A DNA stretch of 64,000 nt, from contig JAUNEG010000013.1 of the NCBI GenBank assembly GCA_030525685.1, positions 1 through 64,000 on the forward strand, in the 5' to 3' direction. The notes below the pieces were generated by a model. It saw nothing but the letters and a program-made list of their open reading frames with translations. It made no database searches and was not told the origin of the DNA. This DNA is from Atopobiaceae bacterium. GTDB lineage: Bacteria; Actinomycetota; Coriobacteriia; Coriobacteriales; Atopobiaceae. Of this stretch, positions 8,331 to 16,050 are shown one piece after another (the stretch's first letter is position 1; every line of letters starts with the position of its first letter). A program made the translations under genes and the position numbers.

Positions 8331-9593
8331 CTACGCCAGGCGGTTGATGAGGGCCTCGAGGCGGTCACAGGCCTCGTCGACCTCCTCGACCGTAATCGCG
8401 AGCGGCGGCAGGAAGCGCAGGATGGAGTCTCCGACGTGGTTCATGACCAGGCCCTCAGCGAGGCCCTCCCCCACGACCTGTGTGGCGATGGGCACGTCGA
8501 GCTGCGCGCCGCGCATGAGGCCGTGGCCGCGGACCTCGCTCACGTGCGGCATTGCCGTGAGACGGTGACGCAGGTGGCGCCCGACGGAGAGCACGTGCTC
8601 GCCCGTCTCGCCCTCCTCGAGCGCGTTCAAGCAGGCAAGACCCACCGCACAGGCAAGCGGGTTGCCGCCGAAGGTGGAGCCGTGGTCTCCGGGCTGCAGC
8701 AGGTCGGCCACCTCGGCGCGAGCGGCGACGGCGCCCATGGGGAAGCCGTCTGCGATGCCCTTGGCCATGGCCACCACGTCCGGCTCGATGCCGGAGCGCT
8801 GGAAGCAGAACGGCGAGCCGCAGCGGTAGAAGCCCGTCTGGACCTCGTCGATGATCAGCAGGAGGCCCTTCTCGGTGCAGAGCTCGCGCACGTCACGCAG
8901 GTAGTCGTAGTTGGCGTTCCAGACGCCGCCCTCGCCCTGGACGCACTCGAGCATAATGGCGCAGATGCCGCCGCGCTCCACGCGCTCGCGCAGGGTGTAG
9001 ATGTCGTTCAGCGGCACCGAGACAAAGCCCTCGGGCAGCGGGCGGAAGCTCTTGTGGAACTTGCCCTGGCCGGTGGCGGCGAGCGTTGCCAGCGTGCGAC
9101 CGTGGAAGCTCTTGCGCGCGGTCACGATCGTGCTGGCACCATCGAGGTTTAACTCGCCCCAGCGGCGCGCCAGCTTGATGGCGCCCTCGTTGGCCTCGGC
9201 GCCGGAGTTGGCAAAGAAGGTCTTCCAGCGCGTGCCAGTGGAGCCCATCTCGTGGCCGCCCTCGTCGGTCGTGGTGGAGAGCAGGGCCGAGAGCATCGAG
9301 GCGAGCTCGCCGCGGTTCTCGGCATAGAAGTAGTTGCCCGTCTGCCAGATCTTGCCGGCCTGCTCGCGCAGGGCCTCGACCACGGCGGGGTGTGCGTGCC
9401 CCAGACTCGCGCAGCCGATGCCACCGAGAAGGTCGATGTACTCGCGACCAGAGGCATCGACGAGCGTGGCGCCATGCCCGCTCACAAACTCGACGGGCAG
9501 GCGCCCGTAGGTGTGCATCACAAAGGTGTCGTCGAGGCGCTTCTCCTCGGCATTGACGGCGATGAGCTGGTCGTTCTTCTCGTCTTCGGACAT
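8331..9593 (-). CDS. argD: Acetylornithine aminotransferase
   Basis: 420-residue class III PLP-dependent aminotransferase converting N-acetylglutamate semialdehyde and glutamate to N2-acetylornithine and 2-oxoglutarate in arginine synthesis. Recognised by IDLLGGIGCASLGHAHP, the NSGAEANEGAIKLAR substrate/PLP loop, LLIIDEVQTGFYRCG (PLP-ring Asp) and MAKGIADGFPMGAV with the Schiff-base Lys. It is the last gene of argCJBD, 45 bases after argB. The N-terminal 20 residues are charged and extend beyond the typical start. GGAGAG precedes ATG 9593. Some family members also act on succinyldiaminopimelate. Confidence 0.95.
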   Translation of the reverse strand: MSEDEKNDQLIAVNAEEKRLDDTFVMHTYGRLPVEFVSGHGATLVDASGREYIDLLGGIGCASLGHAHPAVVEALREQAGKIWQTGNYFYAENRGELASMLSALLSTTTDEGGHEMGSTGTRWKTFFANSGAEANEGAIKLARRWGELNLDGASTIVTARKSFHGRTLATLAATGQGKFHKSFRPLPEGFVSVPLNDIYTLRERVERGGICAIMLECVQGEGGVWNANYDYLRDVRELCTEKGLLLIIDEVQTGFYRCGSPFCFQRSGIEPDVVAMAKGIADGFPMGAVAARAEVADLLQPGDHGSTFGGNPLACAVGLACLNALEEGETGEHVLSVGRHLRHRLTAMPHVSEVRGHGLMRGAQLDVPIATQVVGEGLAEGLVMNHVGDSILRFLPPLAITVEEVDEACDRLEALINRLA

Positions 9594-9638
9594 GGGTGTC
9601 TCTCCCTTCGCCTGGGCGAGCCACGCGGGGATGCGCGG

Positions 9639-10514
9639 CTAGTCTCTGGTGAACATGGTACCGCAGCCTGCGTCGGTGAAGATCTCCAGAAGCAGCGAGT
9701 GCGGGAAGGTTCCGTTGAGGATGACCACCTCGGAGACGCCCCCGTCGAGCGCCTCCGCGATCGAGCGGATCTTGGGCAGCATGCCGCCGTCCAGCTCGCC
9801 GGAGTCCAGCAGCATGTGGGTCTCGTCGCGCGTGAGGGTCTGGATGAGGGTGTCCTCGTCGTTGACGTCTCCGTAGAGGCCGTCGACGTCGGTCAGGTAG
9901 ATGAGCTTGTCGACGCCCAGGGCCTCGGCGATCTTGCCGGCGGCCACGTCCGCGTTGATGTTGAAGAAGCCGTCCGCGGCGCAGCCCACCGTGGCGACCA
10001 CGGGGATGTAGCCGTCCTCGAGGATGGTCTCGATGAGGCTCGGATCCACCTCGCGGATGCGGCCCACGCGGCCGAGCTCGGGGTCGATCTGCTCGGCCTT
10101 GAGGGTCTTGCCGTCGGCGCCGGAGATGCCCACGGCGTTGTGCCCGTACTCGTTGAGCGCCCAGACGAGATCCTGGTTGACCTTGCCCACGAGCACCTCG
10201 CGCACGGCCTCCATCGTGGCGTCGTCGGTCACGCGCAGGCCGCCCTTGAACTGCACGGGCAGGTCGAGCGCCTTGACGTGCGCGCTGATGGCCTTGCCGC
10301 CGCCGTGAACGAGCACGATGCGAATGCCCAGCAGCTTGAGCATCTCGATGTCGGCAACCACCTGGCGGCAGAGCTCGGGGTTCTCCATGGCCGAGCCGCC
10401 GTACTTGATCACGAAGGTCTTGCCCGCGCTGCGGTGGATCCACGGCAGGGCCTCGTTCAGGACGTCGACCTTCGAGGCCGCCGCCTCCCTCTCCTGCTTG
10501 TCGCGCTGCTTCAT
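9639..10514 (-). CDS. argB: Acetylglutamate kinase
   Basis: 291-residue amino-acid kinase phosphorylating N-acetylglutamate, step two of arginine synthesis. Motifs: FVIKYGGSAM with the ATP-binding Lys, VLVHGGGKAIS, a GSADGKT-type region (GISGADGKTLKAEQ) and the C-terminal DGGMLPKI segment. The N-terminal extension (about 25 residues, charged) could bear on arginine feedback, but that is inference. AAGGAG precedes ATG 10514. A 154-base intergenic spacer upstream, between argJ and argB, contains a structured repeat element. Confidence 0.96.
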   Translation of the reverse strand: MKQRDKQEREAAASKVDVLNEALPWIHRSAGKTFVIKYGGSAMENPELCRQVVADIEMLKLLGIRIVLVHGGGKAISAHVKALDLPVQFKGGLRVTDDATMEAVREVLVGKVNQDLVWALNEYGHNAVGISGADGKTLKAEQIDPELGRVGRIREVDPSLIETILEDGYIPVVATVGCAADGFFNINADVAAGKIAEALGVDKLIYLTDVDGLYGDVNDEDTLIQTLTRDETHMLLDSGELDGGMLPKIRSIAEALDGGVSEVVILNGTFPHSLLLEIFTDAGCGTMFTRD

Positions 10515-10564
10515 GGCTGCTCCTTACCTACGCTGGCGAGAAGAACGATGAGGTCGTCCGGGCT

Positions 10565-10657
10565 GCGGAGGGCGCGGGGAGTGTCCGGCGCTCAGACAGC
10601 TTCGCCGCAAAGAGCGCGGCTGCAGAACTCGCGGCGGACGTTCCCCGCGCCCTCCGC
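10565..10657. repeat. Structured intergenic hairpin element, copy A (argJ-argB)
   Basis: Outer 16-bp stem GCGGAGGGCGCGGGGA / TCCCCGCGCCCTCCGC encloses a second stem (GTCCG/CGGAC) and a core at 10591-10630. The core contains the inner hairpin GCCGC-AAAGAGC-GCGGC. 35 of 40 core positions match copy B at 17293-17332, and the inner stem bases have changed in a paired way between the two. Confidence 0.75.
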
Positions 10658-10668
10658 GACCCTGCCGG

Positions 10669-11955
10669 CTACGTGCGGTAGTCGCCGTTAATCGTAACGT
10701 AGTCGTGGGTGAGGTCGCAGGTCCAGACGCGCGTGGACGCCTCGCCCATCCCCAGGCTGACGGTGATGGTGACCTCCGGCTCCTCGAAGCGCCGGAGCAT
10801 GTCGTCCTCGTCCATGGGCACGGTGAGGCCGGCGCGGCACACGGGAACGCCGAGGAAGTCGATGTCCACGCGGTCCTGGTCGAAGGGCACGCCGCACTTG
10901 CCGGCGGCCGCCGCCACGCGGCCCCAGTTGGCGTCGTGGCCGAAGATCGCGGTCTTGACCAGGGGCGAGTTGGCGATCGCGCGGGCGACGACGTCCGCGT
11001 CGGAGGCGCTCGCGGCGCCCGTGACGGTCACGGTGACGAGCTTCGTGGAGCCCTCCCCGTCCGCGGCGATCTTGCGCGCGAGGTCGACGCACGCGGCGCG
11101 GACCGCCGCCGCCACGGCGGGGTATGCCGGGTGCGAGCAGTCGATCTTCTCGCCCCCGGCGGCACCGGTGGCGAGCAGGAACGCCGAGTCGTTGGTGGAG
11201 GTGTCGGAGTCCACCGTCACCTTGTTGAACGAGACGCCCACGGCGGAGCGCAGGGCCTCGCGGGCCGCGTCGGCCGTGAGCGGGGCGTCCGTCGCCAGGA
11301 CGGCGAGCATCGTCGCCATGTTTGGCTGGATCATGCCCGAGCCCTTGACGAAGCCGCCCACGTGCACGGTCACGGTGCCGCCGTCGGCCTGCGGGACCTC
11401 GCCGGCGAGCGAGACCTCCTTCGGCACGGTGTCCGTGGTCATGACGGCGCAGGCCGCGTCGTGCGCGCCCGCGGAGGTCGGCGCGAGGGCGGCGACGCAC
11501 GCGGGCACGCCGGCGTCGTAGGGTGCGAGCGGTAGCAGCACGCCGATCACGCCCGTCGAGGCGACGAGCACGTCGTCCTCGGCGCAGCCGAGCTCGGCGG
11601 CCACGCGCGCGCAGGCCTCCCGCGCGGCGGCGAGGCCCGGCTCGCCCGTGGCGGCGTTGGCGTTGCCGGAGTTCAGGACGATCGCCCGGGCGCGCCCGTC
11701 GGCGACGTGGGCGCGACTCACGGTGACGGGCGCCGCGCAGAAGCGGTTGGTCGTGAACGTGGCGGCGGCGACGCACGCCTCGTCGGCGGCTACCAGGGCG
11801 AGGTCCAGACGGTTGGGGTTCTTGCGGAAGCCGGCCGAGACGCCTGCGGCGCGCACCCCGGCGGCCGCGCAGACGCCCCCCTCGCAGGGGACGAAGCCGC
11901 AGGCCTCGGGCGTGTCGGGCGCCGCGGGGACCGCGAGCGGTGAAAAGTCAGTCAT
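10669..11955 (-). CDS. argJ: Bifunctional ornithine acetyltransferase / N-acetylglutamate synthase
   Basis: 428-residue enzyme transferring the acetyl group from N-acetylornithine to glutamate, recycling acetate in the arginine pathway; many homologues also use acetyl-CoA. Recognised by GVSAGFRKNPNRLDLALV at the N-terminus, the autoproteolysis site GSGMIQPNMATMLAVLATD with the nucleophilic Thr, SFNKVTVDSDTSTND, and the C-terminal HDYVTINGDYRT. ATG 11955 follows GGGAGAAG. Second gene in argCJBD. Presence of argJ with no argA/argE here fits the cyclic pathway. Confidence 0.95.
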   Translation of the reverse strand: MTDFSPLAVPAAPDTPEACGFVPCEGGVCAAAGVRAAGVSAGFRKNPNRLDLALVAADEACVAAATFTTNRFCAAPVTVSRAHVADGRARAIVLNSGNANAATGEPGLAAAREACARVAAELGCAEDDVLVASTGVIGVLLPLAPYDAGVPACVAALAPTSAGAHDAACAVMTTDTVPKEVSLAGEVPQADGGTVTVHVGGFVKGSGMIQPNMATMLAVLATDAPLTADAAREALRSAVGVSFNKVTVDSDTSTNDSAFLLATGAAGGEKIDCSHPAYPAVAAAVRAACVDLARKIAADGEGSTKLVTVTVTGAASASDADVVARAIANSPLVKTAIFGHDANWGRVAAAAGKCGVPFDQDRVDIDFLGVPVCRAGLTVPMDEDDMLRRFEEPEVTITVSLGMGEASTRVWTCDLTHDYVTINGDYRT

Positions 11956-11998
11956 GAGTTCTTCTCCCTTGGAGGCCCGGGAGCACAGTTTCCGGGCG

Positions 11999-13075
11999 CT
12001 AGACGAGGGGCGCCGGGGCGAGAAGCCCCGTTGTCTCGGGAAGCCCCAGCACGACGTTGGCACACTGGACGGCCTGGGCCGCCGCTCCCTTCCCGAGGTT
12101 GTCGATCGCGCAGGACGCGACGATCGTGCGTCGTCGTCGGTCATCCAGCGCCACGCCGACCTGGGCGCGCGCGGTGCCGAAGACGGAGGAGGTGGCCGGC
12201 ATGGAGCCGGCAGGAAGCACCGTGACCAGCGGCTCGTCGGCGTAGGCGCGCTCGTAGGCCGCCTGGACGTCCTCGGCCGTCACGCCGGGGGCCGCCTCGA
12301 GGTAGACCGTGGAGAGCAGGCCGCGTGTGAGCGGGGCCAGGTGCGGCGTGAAGATGACGGACATCTCGCGGCCCGCCACCTCGGAGAGCGTCTGCTCGAT
12401 CTCCGGCGTGTGGCGGTGCTTGGCCACGCCGTAGGCCTCGACGGACTCGTTGGCGTGGCAGAAGTGGGTGCGCGCGTTGCAGCCGCGACCGGCTCCGGAG
12501 ACGCCGGAGATGGCGTCCGCAATCACGAGGTCGCCGGTCGCGAGACCCGACGCGAGGGCGGGTGCGGCGGCGAGCGCCGTCGCCGTGGGATAGCACCCCG
12601 GCACGGCCACGAGCACGGCCTCGCCGGCGGCGCGCCGTGCCGCAAGCTCGGCGACGCCGGCGCGGAAGAGCTCCGGCAGGCCGTAGACCGTCTGGGAGAG
12701 CAGCTCGGGCGAGGTGTGCGGGGTCGCGTACCAGGCCTCGTAGACCGCGGGGTCGTGGAGGCGGTAGTCCGCGGAGAGGTCGATCACGTTGACGCCGTGG
12801 GCGAGCAGCTCGGGGGTGAGCGCCAGGCTCGCGGTGTGGGGCACGGCGAGGAAGGCCACGTCGGCCGCCGCGGCGATGGCGTCGGGCCCGGGCAGCGAGA
12901 GCACGGTCTCGCAGGAGCCCGCGAGCGAGGGGTACACGGCGTCCAGGCGCGTGCCGGCCTCCTTGCGGTCCGTTGCCATGGTCAGCTCGAGCGCGGGGTG
13001 CGCCAGCACGAGGCGGCACACCTCGACCCCGGCGTATCCCGTGGCCCCCACCACACATGCCCGCACGCGCTCCAT
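11999..13075 (-). CDS. argC: N-acetyl-gamma-glutamyl-phosphate reductase
   Basis: 358-residue NADPH-dependent reductase, first gene of the operon. Rossmann motif VVGATGYAGVEVCRL at the N-terminus, catalytic Cys in AVPGCYPTATAL, then HRHTPEIEQTL and TPHLAPLTRGLLSTVY. ATG 13075 is fixed by GAGGAGG six bases upstream; a longer reading frame upstream is out of keeping with the family length. A candidate promoter with 17-base spacing lies at 13111-13139. No argR gene or clear ARG box was found in the window. Confidence 0.95.
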   Translation of the reverse strand: MERVRACVVGATGYAGVEVCRLVLAHPALELTMATDRKEAGTRLDAVYPSLAGSCETVLSLPGPDAIAAAADVAFLAVPHTASLALTPELLAHGVNVIDLSADYRLHDPAVYEAWYATPHTSPELLSQTVYGLPELFRAGVAELAARRAAGEAVLVAVPGCYPTATALAAAPALASGLATGDLVIADAISGVSGAGRGCNARTHFCHANESVEAYGVAKHRHTPEIEQTLSEVAGREMSVIFTPHLAPLTRGLLSTVYLEAAPGVTAEDVQAAYERAYADEPLVTVLPAGSMPATSSVFGTARAQVGVALDDRRRRTIVASCAIDNLGKGAAAQAVQCANVVLGLPETTGLLAPAPLV

Positions 13076-13110
13076 TGAAAGACCTCCTCGGGGAAGAAAC
13101 GGCTCCGCAC

Positions 13111-13139
13111 AACATGGCACGCGCCCCGACGCCCGTCAA
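13111..13139 (-). promoter_or_regulatory. Candidate sigma-70 promoter of argCJBD
   Basis: Reading on the minus strand: TTGACG (13139-13134), 17 bases, CATGTT (13116-13111), placing the transcript start about 30 bases before the argC ATG. The -35 hexamer is good, the -10 weak. Confidence 0.45.
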
Positions 13140-13182
13140 GGCGGCGTCACCTGCTTGTCACATGCGAGGCGCGGGCGGGAGT

Positions 13183-13303
13183 CCTTCTCGCCGCGCGCCC
13201 TTCTCGCCGGCCCCTTGCGCCCCCGGTGCGATTTGTGCACGAGTTAGCGCGTCGACCGGCCTCTCCCGTCGAACACCAACTGGGAAAACGTGGCACCAAG
13301 ACA
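13183..13303. repeat. Left direct repeat flanking the nuclease-like gene
   Basis: About 120 bases nearly identical to 14543-14663 in the same orientation (differences seen at 13272 and in GGCACC/GGCGCC). It comprises two CTTCTCGCC motifs and the first two-thirds of a 99-bp element. The two repeats are 1,360 bases apart and bracket one gene. Confidence 0.85.
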
Positions 13304-13331
13304 ATTCTTCCACCCCCTAACTCGTGCACAA
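13233..13331. repeat. 99-bp inverted-repeat element, copy 1
   Basis: Ends TTGTGCACGAGTTAG (13233-13247) and CTAACTCGTGCACAA (13317-13331), a perfect 15-bp inverted repeat. On the complementary strand the inner segment CGTTTTCCCAGTTGG lies at the same offset as the core of copies 3 and 4. Located just past the 3' end of the nuclease-like gene. Confidence 0.9.
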
Positions 13332-13344
13332 CCCGTGCGCCACG

Positions 13345-14517
13345 TCAGCCGAGAAGGCCGTGGAAGTCGACAAGCACCTCGCGCCGCAGCTCCGCACGCC
13401 GAGCGAGAAACCCCTCGTCTCGTGGCACCACCTCGCGACCCAGCTTCTCCGCCACCGTCTGCGCCAGCGCCTCGAAGCGGCTTGCGCTCGCCACCTGCGC
13501 ATATGTGACGAACAGCACCTCGACGCCCGTGCTCTGCAGCGCCAGCGCGCGGTCCGCGTCGGAGAGCTCGCGACGCTCGCCAAGGTGAAACGTCGCGCTG
13601 TGGCACTCCACGTCAAGAGCGCGCCGGCCCTCCCCCTCCGGCCAGAACAGATCGCAGTAGCAGGCACTCTGACCAGCAAGGCGACGAGCTCGAGCGTCAA
13701 GGGCCAGGCGCTCATTGTGCACGAAGCCACCATGGCCCTCCCCGCCGAGCTCGGGCCCCAACCCGAGCAGCATTCCCGTCTGCACCTCAAAGGGCGAGGC
13801 CGCACCCGGCACCACGAGCTCGGCCGCCTGCGCCAGCGCATGGCGACCCCACCTCCCCGTCGCCCGAGCGGCCAGCGCCGCAAGCTCCTCCGGTAACGCG
13901 AGCGGCGGCCGAGACCAGACGTCCGTGAGATGCCCCTCACGGTCAAACGACGGCCGCCACCCGTCCACGACCGGCACGCCCTGCCCAGCCGCGAGCTCCT
14001 CGACAAGCGCGCGCAGCGCCGCCGGCGCCCGGTAGACGCTGAACGACCCGCAGAACTCGGATGCGACCATGACCAGGCGCGGCAGCGAGAGGCGCGGCGC
14101 CAACTGGAGCAGCGTGAGCGCCGGCGAGGTTATCAGGAGCTGCAGCCCAAGCGGCACGAGCTCGCCCTCGGCGAGCACTGGGTCCACCACATGCGGGCGC
14201 AGCAGCCGCGACGCACGCCGCTCGCCCTTTGACCAAGCGGCAACGTCAACGGGTGCCTCCAGGCTTGGCAGGAGCGTACGGAGGTTGAGCAGCACCCCAT
14301 ACGCCGCCTCGTGCGAGACTGCGGTGCCGGGCCGCTCGTGGAGCGTACCAAGGCGCCAGAGGCCACGCTCCTCCATGAGCTCTCGCCGGGCCTGAACGAG
14401 TCGCTCGATGGGAATGCCCGCGTCGGCGCCCCACCACAGCGGGTCGGCGATGAGGCGCATGAGCGGCGGGGTCCGCCAGACCGCAAAGGCGGAAGCCCCG
14501 CAGATGGTCGCGTCCAT
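13345..14517 (-). CDS. PD-(D/E)XK nuclease-like protein between direct repeats, function unknown
   Basis: 390-residue protein with no signal peptide or membrane segment. The N-terminal two-thirds are helical and unassigned. The last third looks like a restriction-endonuclease fold: an acidic helix start ASPFEVQTGMLLGLG, then a strand pair CDLFW and ALDVECHS, i.e. D...ExxH in place of the usual D...ExK, followed by a helix and VEVLFVTYAQV. This resembles DUF559/Vsr-like domains, by pattern only. ATG 14517 has a poor ribosome site. The gene is bracketed by 120-base direct repeats containing 99-bp elements and stands alone, unlike its operonic neighbours. It could be a nuclease or an inactive DNA-binding derivative. 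Confidence 0.55.
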   Translation of the reverse strand: MDATICGASAFAVWRTPPLMRLIADPLWWGADAGIPIERLVQARRELMEERGLWRLGTLHERPGTAVSHEAAYGVLLNLRTLLPSLEAPVDVAAWSKGERRASRLLRPHVVDPVLAEGELVPLGLQLLITSPALTLLQLAPRLSLPRLVMVASEFCGSFSVYRAPAALRALVEELAAGQGVPVVDGWRPSFDREGHLTDVWSRPPLALPEELAALAARATGRWGRHALAQAAELVVPGAASPFEVQTGMLLGLGPELGGEGHGGFVHNERLALDARARRLAGQSACYCDLFWPEGEGRRALDVECHSATFHLGERRELSDADRALALQSTGVEVLFVTYAQVASASRFEALAQTVAEKLGREVVPRDEGFLARRAELRREVLVDFHGLLG

Positions 14518-14542
14518 TCGTCGAACACCGCCTCTCTCGTGC

Positions 14543-14663
14543 CCTTCTCGCCGCGCGCCCTTCTCGCCGGCCCCTTGCGCCCCCGGTGCGATTTGTGCAC
14601 GAGTTAGCGCGTCGACCGGCCTCTCCCGTCGAGCACCAACTGGGAAAACGTGGCGCCAAGACA
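14543..14663. repeat. Right direct repeat flanking the nuclease-like gene
   Basis: Same-orientation partner of 13183-13303, starting 26 bases upstream of the nuclease-like ATG, so it may also carry that gene's promoter. Recombination between the pair would delete the gene cleanly. Confidence 0.85.
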
Positions 14664-14691
14664 GGCCTTCGGGCAGCCAACTCGTGCACAA
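14593..14691. repeat. 99-bp inverted-repeat element, copy 2
   Basis: TTGTGCACGAGTTAG at 14593-14607 and CCAACTCGTGCACAA at 14677-14691 (one mismatch in the right arm). Interior nearly identical to copy 1 except the last 25 bases. Confidence 0.9.
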
Positions 14692-14738
14692 ACGCAAACG
14701 ACACGCGTCGGGCGAGAAAAACCGCGCGCCCGTGGCCG

Positions 14739-15320
14739 CTAACGCAGGACGACGCCCGCACGCACGCGCTCGACGGCCTCGTCGCCGAGGAGGTGGCGCA
14801 CGATCTCAAGGCCGAAGAGCATGGCCGTGCCCGCACCCTGGCTCGTGATCAGGTTGCCGTCCACGACGACCGGCTCGTCGGCGAGGAGCTCGGCGCCGCG
14901 GGCGGCGAGCACGTGCTGGAATCCGGGGTTGGAGGTCGCCCGACGCCCCTCGAGCAGGCCAAGCTCGGCGAGGATCGACGGCGCGGCGCAGATTGCGGCG
15001 AGGGGGCGGCCGGCGGCGGAGAACTCGGCAAGCGCCGCGCAGAGCGGCTCGCAGGCGCGCAGATTGGGCGTGCCGGGGATGCCGCCGGGCAGCACGAGCA
15101 TGTCGTAGTCGTCGAACGAGAAGCCCAGATCGGCGACGGAGCGGTCGCACACGATCGTCACCTCGTGCGAGGACGTGACCGTCCGCTCGGGCGTGGTTGC
15201 CACAGTGTCGCACGGGATGCCCGCGCGGAAGAGCAGGTCCACCACCGTGAGGCCCTCGATCTCCTCCAGACCCGGCGCCACGAACACGGCCACGCGCGCG
15301 TCGCTTGCCTGCTTGAACAT
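14739..15320 (-). CDS. DJ-1/PfpI family protein
   Basis: 193-residue cytoplasmic protein of the DJ-1/ThiJ/PfpI superfamily (deglycase, chaperone or glyoxalase-like activities reported in the family). VAVFVAPGLEEIEGLTVVDLLFRAG carries the conserved Glu and AICAAPSILAE the reactive elbow Cys. ATG 15320 follows GGGAGG. Downstream of the PTS EIIA gene across a hairpin; possibly the last member of that unit. Specific role unknown. Confidence 0.88.
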   Translation of the reverse strand: MFKQASDARVAVFVAPGLEEIEGLTVVDLLFRAGIPCDTVATTPERTVTSSHEVTIVCDRSVADLGFSFDDYDMLVLPGGIPGTPNLRACEPLCAALAEFSAAGRPLAAICAAPSILAELGLLEGRRATSNPGFQHVLAARGAELLADEPVVVDGNLITSQGAGTAMLFGLEIVRHLLGDEAVERVRAGVVLR

Positions 15321-15338
15321 GATGCCTCCCTGTGACGA

Positions 15339-15366
15339 GGGCCCCGCCGGCACGCCGACGGGGCCC
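15339..15366 (-). terminator. Hairpin between EIIA and DJ-1 genes
   Basis: Stem GGGCCCCG / CGGGGCCC with a 12-base loop, just after the EIIA stop. No U-run follows, so it may only attenuate read-through. Confidence 0.5.
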
Positions 15367-15388
15367 GAAGCTTCGAGCGTGGTCCGCC

Positions 15389-15847
15389 CTACACCTCGTC
15401 GATGCCCGCGTTGATGGCGTCGGCGATGGCGGCCGCGTCGTCGGTGCCGTGGACGAGGTTCTTGAACTCGTCCTTCATGAGCAGCACCGCGGTCTTGGAG
15501 AGGAGCTTGATGTGGGTGGTGCCGGCCTCGCCGCCGGGGACGAGCAGCGCGATGGCGACGTCGACGGGCTTCTCGTCGAAGCTCGGCCACTCGAGGGCGC
15601 GCTCGTTCTTGACCACGATGACGGCGGCGTCCTTGATGTCGTCGGACTTGGCGTGCGGCACGGCGAAGCCGTCGGTCATGCCGGTCTCGCCCATGGCCTC
15701 GCGCGCCATGAAGGCGTCGTAGACGGCATCGGCGTTGTCGGTGATGCCGAACTCGGCGGCCTTGTCGGAGACGAAGCGCAGCAGCGCCTCGCGGGACTCG
15801 AGGTTCTGGTTGACGAAGACGCTCTTCTCGCTGACGAACTGGCTCAC
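15389..15847 (-). CDS. PTS sugar transporter subunit IIA (fructose/mannitol type)
   Basis: 152-residue phosphocarrier of the EIIA-2 family. The phospho-accepting His lies in GFAVPHAKSDDIK, preceded by REAMGETGMTD, both typical of this family; it takes phosphate from HPr-P and passes it to EIIB. GTG 15847 is selected because AAAGGAGATTCAC stands directly before it. It is encoded alone, some 9 kb downstream of the only EIIB and EIIC genes in the window, which lack their own EIIA, so it probably serves them (inference). Confidence 0.87.
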   Translation of the reverse strand: MSQFVSEKSVFVNQNLESREALLRFVSDKAAEFGITDNADAVYDAFMAREAMGETGMTDGFAVPHAKSDDIKDAAVIVVKNERALEWPSFDEKPVDVAIALLVPGGEAGTTHIKLLSKTAVLLMKDEFKNLVHGTDDAAAIADAINAGIDEV

Positions 15848-15959
15848 GTGAATCTCCTTTGCATCGATGAGCTCGTGGCATCGCACGGGGCGATTTTCTA
15901 GGCCCTATCATATCCCAGCCGGGGCGAAAATGGGTCGAGTGGCCGCATCGGATAGAAAG

Positions 15960-15989
15960 GCTCCCGGCCCCTCCGATGGGGCCGGGAGC
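15960..15989 (-). terminator. Rho-independent-like terminator of the alcohol dehydrogenase gene
   Basis: Perfect 12-bp stem GCTCCCGGCCCC / GGGGCCGGGAGC, 6-base loop; on the minus strand it is followed by CTTTCTATCC. Positioned 60 bases after the iron alcohol dehydrogenase stop. Confidence 0.8.
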
Positions 15990-16050
15990 ACCTGCCTGCG
16001 TGGGGCGCGCGGGGTCGAGGGCGCGCGCCCCGGGGGTGGGATGCGACAGT

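Noticed and set aside
13345-14517. Restriction-modification locus around the nuclease-like gene
   Set aside because: No methyltransferase or specificity gene adjoins it, and the usual catalytic Lys is replaced.
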